Assembly: GCA_016840695.1 (NCBI GenBank)
Contig: JAEORV010000185.1
Span: 1-5,045 of the forward strand
Source: Promethearchaeota archaeon
GTDB taxonomy: Archaea; Asgardarchaeota; Lokiarchaeia; Sigyniarchaeales; SOKP01
Direction of reading: 5' to 3'
DNA length: 5,045 bases
The notes beneath the pieces were generated by a model, which saw only the letters and a program-made list of their open reading frames with translations, searched no databases and was not told the origin of the DNA. Below, piece after piece: positions 1 to 5,045 of the stretch; position 1 is the stretch's first letter; each line of letters starts with the position of its first letter. The position numbers were made by a program, and so were the translations under genes.

Positions 1-1
1 T

Positions 2-1090
2 ACGAAAAAAGGTCGAGACCTTGTTGAACAGTGCTACTTCATAAATTTACATACTTCATATTGGATGCGTTTGTTCTTTTCTGAGAAAACATCACTTATT
101 GGTTCCGTAATTTTCTTAACCTTATTATCGCTATTAAAAATTTTTACAGCTCTTCAATTGGGATCTGAAGGAATGTTAACGGAAGGATTTGAAAACCTCA
201 CAGATCTAATAAAAATTGGTATTATCGTAGTTATTGGAATGAAACTGAAAAAGGATAAGGCGTCAAGCATCATCATAGTTTTATTGATGCTATTCACGGG
301 TGTTACAATGGTTTGGTCGGGTATTGAAGCCCTTCTAAATCCGTCTCCAATAATCCCTACTATTCAAGCTTACATTATTGGTCTCGTATCAATGGCATTA
401 AATGGTTTGCTCATGTTCCAAAAAAGTTTCGTGGGAAGAATTTCTGGGAATCTCTCTCTTCTTAGCGATTCAAAGGACGCATTATTAAACGTTCAGATCT
501 CTGCTGGAGTGTTAATTGGCTTAACATTTGCTATTTTTGGATATTATTTCGTGGACGCTCTCACTGCAATAATAATTGCCGTCATAATCTTTAAAGAAGG
601 GATAGAAATCTTATTTGAATTGACCAAGAAGGAAGAAGAATTTGATATTAGAGCGATTAAAGTAGTAGCCGATAACATATACAATAATAGATTAACGGGA
701 TATCTATTAGCAAGCATTAGAAGAGAAAGAATTTCTCGTTCTGCTCTTTTAGAGAACTTCAAAAAAGGCTTGATGTTTGGGCGCCTCTATTACCACGGAT
801 TTGCTGATTTCTTTTACGATGATTTAGGTAAAACCATTGCAAGTCAACATCTGGACAAGCTTATTAAAGGAAACTTCGTGGAGATACACGACAATGAGTT
901 AATGCTAACGAAAAAGGGATTAAAGTACTTTTATAAGGCAAAAGCAAAGGAATTCAAATTTAGATCCGAAAGAATTTACGAAGGTTTTAGCATTAGAGCT
1001 GGACAAATTTATTGCTTGCTTCTTTTCCTCATCTTAATCTTGGTAATCATATTTGCAAATCCTATTAATGTCTTACTAAATAGTCTATAG
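2..1090 (+). CDS. CDF-type membrane protein with wHTH-like domain in place of the usual C-terminal domain (5' partial)
   Basis: Numbered from the Met codon at 65, the protein has six hydrophobic segments in CDF layout: about 11-30, 38-58, 68-90, 99-117, 129-157 and 159-184. TM2 carries E43-N-L-T-D47 and TM5 carries D138-A-L-L-N142, the places where CDF transporters hold their metal-site residues (D/HxxxD and HxxxD). TM6 has the family-like YFVDALTA stretch. Residues 195-300 do not look like the usual ferredoxin-like metal-binding domain. They read as a winged helix: helix 206-220, helix 225-235, probable recognition helix 256-269, and a wing ending in LTKKGLKYF. A further hydrophobic helix (313-336) ends the protein. 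The Met at 65 is probably not the real start. No Shine-Dalgarno precedes it, and the frame is open back to base 2, encoding TKKGRDLVEQ, which resembles the wing end of another wHTH. The family fold is moderately sure. Transport activity and the ion are unknown; a membrane-bound sensor is an alternative. It is probably co-transcribed with the reductase 12 bp downstream. Confidence 0.72.
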   Translation, partial: TKKGRDLVEQCYFINLHTSYWMRLFFSEKTSLIGSVIFLTLLSLLKIFTALQLGSEGMLTEGFENLTDLIKIGIIVVIGMKLKKDKASSIIIVLLMLFTGVTMVWSGIEALLNPSPIIPTIQAYIIGLVSMALNGLLMFQKSFVGRISGNLSLLSDSKDALLNVQISAGVLIGLTFAIFGYYFVDALTAIIIAVIIFKEGIEILFELTKKEEEFDIRAIKVVADNIYNNRLTGYLLASIRRERISRSALLENFKKGLMFGRLYYHGFADFFYDDLGKTIASQHLDKLIKGNFVEIHDNELMLTKKGLKYFYKAKAKEFKFRSERIYEGFSIRAGQIYCLLLFLILILVIIFANPINVLLNSL

Positions 1091-1096
1091 AGGAGG
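1091..1096 (+). promoter_or_regulatory. Strong Shine-Dalgarno site for the aldo/keto reductase
   Basis: A perfect AGGAGG starts immediately after the stop codon of the upstream membrane-protein gene (TAG, 1088-1090) and sits 6 bases before the ATG at 1103. This fixes the reductase start and implies that both genes lie on one transcript, with the second gene initiating independently. It is the strongest ribosome-binding site in the window. Confidence 0.9.
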
Positions 1097-1102
1097 AGAA
1101 AA

Positions 1103-1939
1103 ATGAAATATTCAATATCTTCCAAAATTCGTTTAAATTCTGGCGTGGCAATACCCATGCTAGGATTAGGTACTTGGCGGGCTGAAGGAAAGGAATGCAC
1201 TCAAGCAATACTTTGGGCGTTCGAAGCGGGATATAGACACATTGATACTGCTGCTTATTATGGAAACGAAGAAGCAGTTGGTAAGGCTATTCAAGATTCT
1301 GGCCTAGATAGAGAGGAAATATTCGTAACTACTAAGGTGTGGAACGATGATCACGGGTACGATAATACCATTAAAGCTTGTAATAATAGTCTTAAGAGAT
1401 TAAACCTCGATTATATCGATTTATATTTAATTCATTGGCCAGTTTCAGGTCGCAGAATTGAAACGTGGAAAGCACTGGAAAAGCTACTGAATGATGGGAA
1501 AGCAAGAACTATTGGAGTTAGTAATTTCATGACATCTCACCTTGAGGAACTCCTTCCAAATGTAGAAATCTTGCCTGCCATTAACCAAATTGAATTTAAT
1601 CCTTACCAGTATCAGAAAGGACTTCACCAATATTGCCTGATGAAATATATTCAGCTAGAAGCGTTCGCTCCTATTGTTCGTGCACGAAAATTCGACGATC
1701 CGAAATTATTGGAGCTTTGTAAAATATATGATAAAAAACCTGCCCAAATTCTTCTTCGATGGGCAATTCAACACGACATAATCGTGATCCCGAAATCAGT
1801 TCATAAAGATAGGATCATTGAGAACTCCATGATTTTTGACTTTGAGATATCAGATGACGATATGACGATACTTGATGGATTTAATGAAGATTATAGCATA
1901 TTAATGTGGAATCCAAAAAAGGATCCACAATTTAAATAA
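1103..1939 (+). CDS. Aldo/keto reductase (AKR5-like)
   Basis: This is a soluble NAD(P)H-dependent carbonyl reductase of the aldo/keto reductase superfamily. Its 278 residues are normal for the short prokaryotic AKR5-like group, which includes 2,5-diketo-gluconate reductases. The catalytic tetrad is complete: D48 and Y53 in GYRHIDTAAYYGNEE, K78 in VTTKVW, and H111 in LYLIHWP. The GVSNF motif follows about 30 residues later, and NQIEFNP marks the next barrel strand. Near the C terminus, IPKSVHKDRIIEN is the cofactor phosphate-binding loop; its Lys-Ser and Arg suggest a preference for NADPH. The segment EAFAPIVRARKF replaces the more usual AYSPLGRG-like loop, so substrate specificity cannot be guessed. 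The start is set by the AGGAGG 6 bases upstream. The gene is second in an operon with the CDF-type protein and runs into the convergent acyl-CoA synthetase gene. Enzyme class is near certain; substrate is unknown. Confidence 0.95.
   Translation: MKYSISSKIRLNSGVAIPMLGLGTWRAEGKECTQAILWAFEAGYRHIDTAAYYGNEEAVGKAIQDSGLDREEIFVTTKVWNDDHGYDNTIKACNNSLKRLNLDYIDLYLIHWPVSGRRIETWKALEKLLNDGKARTIGVSNFMTSHLEELLPNVEILPAINQIEFNPYQYQKGLHQYCLMKYIQLEAFAPIVRARKFDDPKLLELCKIYDKKPAQILLRWAIQHDIIVIPKSVHKDRIIENSMIFDFEISDDDMTILDGFNEDYSILMWNPKKDPQFK
1905..1929. terminator. Hairpin with A6/T6 loop at the convergent gene junction, candidate terminator
   Basis: TGTGG(A)ATCC at 1905-1914 pairs with GGATCCACA at 1921-1929. The result is a 9-bp stem with one bulged A (1910) and a loop of six A's on the + strand (six T's on the - strand). 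It lies inside the last codons of the aldo/keto reductase gene and about 30-54 bases beyond the acyl-CoA synthetase stop. For the - strand transcript it would be a 3'-UTR structure containing a U6 run, the kind of run at which archaeal RNA polymerase can terminate. For the + strand transcript no T-run follows, so a terminator role there is doubtful. Confidence 0.35.
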
Positions 1940-1958
1940 ATGACTATTGAGAAGATCT

Positions 1959-4172
1959 TTAGAATCGATATTTACCATTATTTATATTGTTGTATATCTC
2001 TTCAGTCATGTGCGTGTATCCAGAACTTCCGGGTAAATAAACATAAATCATATCTTTTGTTTGATTTATATCAAATCCTTCTCTTTTCATATCCGATTTC
2101 TTGATTTTAAACGTGGAGGTTGTAGATAAATCAGTTAAAAAGCGAAGAAACTTAGGTATAGCGTAGGGAGGCAAGTTTTCCTTTAAGCTCTTGAAGAGTC
2201 CATCGAAATTAAAGTTTTCTACTTCAATATTGGTTATAATTGATGCCATGCCCGCACGCCCATTAGTTCCTGGGATTTCAACACCATATACCGATGAATG
2301 ATCGATTTGCTCGAATGAGGAAAACACATCTTCAACTTCTGAGGTCGAAACATTCTCTCCTTTCCATCGGAATGTATCTCCAAGTCTATCAACAAATTGA
2401 GCGTGATAATAACCGATATTACGGATCATGTCGCCGGAATTATACCATAATTCACCATTCCCAAAGGGATTACGGATAATTTTCTTCTCGGTTGCTTCTT
2501 TACTTGTATATCCCGCAAAAGTAGTCGGATCGTTAATTCTTAGGAGTAATAACCCCGCTTCACCTGGCTCGACATTTTGAAGAAAACCATTTTCATCCTT
2601 AATGGGTTCATCAGCATCAATGTCATACTTAACGAGAGCATAAGGATCAAAACTAACACCGATGGTACAATCAATGTTAAAGTAATTACAGAACATACCC
2701 CTGAGTTCAGTCTGTCCATAATGTTCATAAATTCCCCTTATGCCAAATCTCTCTTTGAAGTCCTTCCATATTTCTGGGCGGAGCCCGTTTCCCATGATCT
2801 TGTAAACATTATGGTTTTGATCTTCAGGATTTGGAGGTTGATTTAGTAAATACCGGCATAATTCACCAATATAATTAAAACAAGTAGCTTTGAATTTCCT
2901 AACATCGTTCCAGAAGTTTCTAACACTGAATTTTCGAGCTAAAGCTATTGCGGAACCTCCAGCAAGAGCAGAACCTACTCCAATATGAACTGCGTTGCTG
3001 TGAAATAAAGGTAGAGTAATATAAACAATATCTTCTGGTTGCATGTTCAAAGCCATCTTTCCCCACCCATTTGTTGAGCTAATCATGTGAACATGTCTCA
3101 TGGGTGCCGCTTTTGGAAGGCCTGTCGTTCCCGATGTAAAAATATAGGCATAAATGTCTTTACCTTTAATATCATTAATGACAAGAGGAACGCTTTTACT
3201 CTGATCTTTGACTTCTTCTTCAAAATCTTTAAATCCCTCTGGTATATCCATGTTTCCCTTATCTCTCAAAAAATATAGTTTAATATCTTTCGTTAGTTCC
3301 AAATCGGGCATCACATCTTTGTAAGCGGGAAAGAGTTCTTCGCCAATTACGTGCGCTCTCGCATCGAGAAGACTTAAACTATGAATAAGCGTTTTACTCC
3401 TTTGTCGTGTATTTATTAAAGAAGCGATAGTCCCGATTTTTGTCATTGCTCCAATCATTATATATAACTCTGGGCGGTTCTCCAGAAATACATTAATCAC
3501 ATCTCCTTTCTTGAATCCTAGAGAAAGAAAATAATTGGCATAACGATTCATCCAATCGTTTATTTCTTTGTAGGTATATCTTCTATCCTCGTAGAGGAGA
3601 GCAAGTCTATCAGGTTGATTTTTCGCATGATCTTCAAAGATATTCCCAACAGACATGTAGTCCTCTGGTTTTAGAAATTTTGCTGTATCTCCTGCATTAA
3701 ATATATCATTTAAACGCCATTGAATAGATAAAAGTCCAAAGACATAACATTTATAACTTAATATATTATCTGAATCTGATTTTACTTTAATCTCATCCTT
3801 TTCAAACGACCCTCCAAGAATATTATCAAAAGCATTCATGAGTCGATGCACCATTCGAGCTAGATATTTCACATTTTCTAACCGGTTCATGAACTCGTCC
3901 TCGCCTTTAATAGTTATTTTGTAGAATTTCTTACTATTCCTCATATACTCTTCTATAAATCCTTGTTGCTTTAATTCATCAGCCCATTTATCAAAAAGAT
4001 CCTTATCCAATCTATTTTCAATGGATTTACTAGCGTCATTTACGAGTTCACTTAATTCATGAGGTCCATAAACAGCTAAAATAAAAAGAATGAGAGTATC
4101 GTATTTCTCTTGACGCATTTCTTTTATAAGCCTTTGAGGTATTTTATCTGGAATTGTATTAATAATTGTCAT
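1959..4172 (-). CDS. FATP/FadD6-like acyl-CoA synthetase with N-terminal winged-helix domain
   Basis: This ATP-dependent enzyme is expected to activate a long-chain fatty acid (or similar carboxylate) to acyl-AMP and then the CoA thioester. At 737 residues it is about 120 longer than typical family members. Residues 20-110 read as a winged helix: helix 20-35, short helix around 38-47, probable recognition helix 57-71, and a wing ending in FYKITIKGEDEF. A poorly defined linker runs to about 170. The adenylation domain follows: P-loop FTSGTTGLPK (345-354), MGNGLRPEIW (460-469), YGQTE (485-489), and GELWYNSGD with ribose-binding D581. The hinge and mobile C-terminal domain carry VDRLGDTFRWKGENVS (594-609), a FATP-family hallmark, and STFKIKK with probable catalytic K689. 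All key motifs are intact. The ATG at 4172 has only an A/G-rich leader with no clear Shine-Dalgarno. It lies 23 bases after the hydrolase stop, suggesting an operon and perhaps coupled translation. The N-terminal domain might regulate DNA or mediate protein contacts; its role is inference. Confidence 0.95.
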   Translation of the reverse strand: MTIINTIPDKIPQRLIKEMRQEKYDTLILFILAVYGPHELSELVNDASKSIENRLDKDLFDKWADELKQQGFIEEYMRNSKKFYKITIKGEDEFMNRLENVKYLARMVHRLMNAFDNILGGSFEKDEIKVKSDSDNILSYKCYVFGLLSIQWRLNDIFNAGDTAKFLKPEDYMSVGNIFEDHAKNQPDRLALLYEDRRYTYKEINDWMNRYANYFLSLGFKKGDVINVFLENRPELYIMIGAMTKIGTIASLINTRQRSKTLIHSLSLLDARAHVIGEELFPAYKDVMPDLELTKDIKLYFLRDKGNMDIPEGFKDFEEEVKDQSKSVPLVINDIKGKDIYAYIFTSGTTGLPKAAPMRHVHMISSTNGWGKMALNMQPEDIVYITLPLFHSNAVHIGVGSALAGGSAIALARKFSVRNFWNDVRKFKATCFNYIGELCRYLLNQPPNPEDQNHNVYKIMGNGLRPEIWKDFKERFGIRGIYEHYGQTELRGMFCNYFNIDCTIGVSFDPYALVKYDIDADEPIKDENGFLQNVEPGEAGLLLLRINDPTTFAGYTSKEATEKKIIRNPFGNGELWYNSGDMIRNIGYYHAQFVDRLGDTFRWKGENVSTSEVEDVFSSFEQIDHSSVYGVEIPGTNGRAGMASIITNIEVENFNFDGLFKSLKENLPPYAIPKFLRFLTDLSTTSTFKIKKSDMKREGFDINQTKDMIYVYLPGSSGYTHMTEEIYNNINNGKYRF

Positions 4173-4195
4173 GTTAATCTTTCTTTATTTCTTTT

Positions 4196-5020
4196 TTATT
4201 GAGCGTGTTCAGCCAGATGCTCAAGCAAAAGACGGGATGTCTTTTCTGGCTCCATTTGAAGCGCAAAATTGAGCGCTTTTTCGAGAATCTCGAATCGATA
4301 CGGTCCCTTAACATACTTCGTATTCGCCTCAGCCGTCTCCTTTTTGACATTTGATACATTTCGGGGCCAAATGTACATGGTGGGCATAACGACCGGTTTT
4401 AATACTGGAACCCTAAGTACCCGATACCAGTGAAAAATAGCCCGAAGGGCTTCATCGTTACCGAGCGCCTCACGATACGGATCGAGTTCTTCGTCGGGTA
4501 AGTCATAACGGGTAATTGCAGTCTCAAAATTCTCCCATTCTCTACCCTCTTCTCTGTATTTGGAAAAATAACTATATCCTTCTCTTTGTGTATCGGCTGC
4601 CCGCGTTTCCATCGTCTCAACGATTGCCATGGGATGTGGTTGGTTGATACAGGCCAGTGTCGCTACCCGTGGGGGATACTTGGCAGCAACAACCCACGCA
4701 ACCACGGCTCCGATACTGCAAGCCATGAGATGAAAAGGACGATCTGCCCATCCAAGCTCATCGGCAAATGCAAGGGTATCCTTGACAAACTCTTTTACAG
4801 CATATTTCCTTTTCCCTTCAGGTCGCGCACCTGGAGAGTATCCCCTCATATCAGGCGCAACAGTTCGAAATCCCGCTTCAGCAAATTTTGGTATCTGATG
4901 GTGCCATTCCCAACTCGTTCTGGGCAAGCCATGCAGTAAAATTAACAACGGGCCATCTTCTGGTCCATCTGACAAGGCGTCAAATGTTAATCCACGTGCT
5001 TTTATTTGTATGCGTTTCAT
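4196..5020 (-). CDS. Alpha/beta-hydrolase-fold protein with degenerate catalytic triad
   Basis: This 274-residue single-domain protein resembles the epoxide hydrolase/haloalkane dehalogenase-like group. HGLPRTSWEWHHQ (30-42) supplies the oxyanion-hole HG motif. VAPDMRGYSPGARP (54-67) is a family signature. The nucleophile elbow MACSIGA places Ser at 102. A helical cap spans about 130-200. KYVKGPYRFEIL (235-246) and the C-terminal LLLEHL also look family-like. The catalytic acid expected after MYIW (215-218) is not visible: the sequence reads PRNVSNV. The His expected near 251 is Asn, in EKALNFALQ. The protein may therefore be non-hydrolytic or use an altered site. ATG 5020 is chosen over the in-frame ATG at 5032 because GAGG lies 6 bases before it, while the longer start has no such site and follows a stop directly. 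G+C is about 50%, far above the neighbours, consistent with transfer. It probably heads, or lies within, an operon with the acyl-CoA synthetase. Fold is near certain; function is open. Confidence 0.9.
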   Translation of the reverse strand: MKRIQIKARGLTFDALSDGPEDGPLLILLHGLPRTSWEWHHQIPKFAEAGFRTVAPDMRGYSPGARPEGKRKYAVKEFVKDTLAFADELGWADRPFHLMACSIGAVVAWVVAAKYPPRVATLACINQPHPMAIVETMETRAADTQREGYSYFSKYREEGREWENFETAITRYDLPDEELDPYREALGNDEALRAIFHWYRVLRVPVLKPVVMPTMYIWPRNVSNVKKETAEANTKYVKGPYRFEILEKALNFALQMEPEKTSRLLLEHLAEHAQ

Positions 5021-5026
5021 ATTATT

Positions 5027-5030
5027 CCTC
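5027..5030 (-). promoter_or_regulatory. Shine-Dalgarno site deciding the hydrolase start
   Basis: On the - strand, GAGG (within GATGAGGAATAAT) is 6 bases upstream of the ATG at 5020-5018. The alternative in-frame ATG at 5032-5030 overlaps this motif, has no purine-rich site in the 13 bases available upstream, and is preceded directly by an in-frame TAG. This favours the 274-residue product. Confidence 0.65.
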
Positions 5031-5045
5031 ATCTACTAACATTTT

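Noticed and set aside
9..22. Inverted repeat AAGGTC-GA-GACCTT near the window start, possible operator or promoter element
   Set aside because: It is short, has an impossible two-base loop as a hairpin, and lies in what is probably coding sequence of the CDF-type gene.
544..762. 72-codon frame on the - strand inside the CDF-type gene
   Set aside because: It is opposite strongly supported membrane-protein coding sequence. Its hydrophobic text is a mirror of the TM6-encoding DNA, with no independent start signal.
2577..2846. 89-codon open frame on the + strand inside the acyl-CoA synthetase
   Set aside because: It lies opposite conserved adenylation-domain sequence, has no ribosome-binding site that stands out, and has no family resemblance.
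4173..4195. Possible internal promoter or terminator between the hydrolase and synthetase genes
   Set aside because: The 23-base gap is an A/G-rich tract on the - strand with no stem, no TATA-like box of convincing form and no room for control elements. A simple operon gap is the better reading.
4174..4359. Very basic 61-codon frame on the - strand overlapping the 3' end of the hydrolase gene
   Set aside because: It is a shifted frame of the hydrolase. The Arg/Lys-rich text is what shifting GAA/AAG-type codons produces. I also asked whether it restores the missing catalytic acid or His after a frameshift, and it does not do so convincingly.
4586..4939. 117-codon open frame on the + strand opposite the alpha/beta hydrolase
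   Set aside because: It is antisense to a clearly recognisable hydrolase-fold gene. Its translation is of low complexity with scattered Cys, His and Arg and no recognisable domain. The higher G+C there lengthens chance frames.

Overview
The window looks like a compact stretch of an AT-rich prokaryotic genome, most likely archaeal. An Asgard/Lokiarchaeia-type source is my best guess, with low confidence. The basis is the AGA-rich arginine usage, frequent ATA isoleucine codons, short leaders with occasional strong Shine-Dalgarno sites, and enzymes and membrane proteins fused to winged-helix (wHTH) domains. No rRNA, tRNA, CRISPR or mobile-element sequence was seen.

The layout is two convergent gene pairs filling almost every base. 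On the + strand, a membrane protein of the cation diffusion facilitator (CDF) type (2-1090, its 5' end outside the window) is followed after 12 bp and a perfect AGGAGG site by an aldo/keto reductase (1103-1939). On the - strand, an alpha/beta-hydrolase-fold protein (5020-4196) is followed after 23 bp by a long acyl-CoA synthetase of the FATP/FadD6 type (4172-1959). The two pairs meet tail to tail with only 19 bp between stop codons. A small hairpin with an A6/T6 loop lies in the end of the reductase gene.

The most notable theme is domain fusion. The acyl-CoA synthetase has about 120 extra N-terminal residues that read as a wHTH domain. The CDF protein has a wHTH-like domain plus an extra transmembrane helix where the usual metal-binding cytoplasmic domain should be. 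Its frame stays open to the window edge and begins with residues resembling the end of another winged helix. So adjacent, oppositely oriented units both carry effector modules tied to DNA-binding-type folds.

The alpha/beta hydrolase keeps its nucleophile elbow but appears to lack both the catalytic acid and the histidine. At about 50% G+C it differs sharply from its neighbours (about 30-42% in sampled lines), which suggests a transferred gene.

Functionally, the - strand pair suggests fatty-acid or other carboxylate activation to CoA thioesters with an associated hydrolase-fold partner. The + strand pair suggests ion transport or sensing with an NAD(P)H-dependent carbonyl reductase. Any link between the two units is inference.
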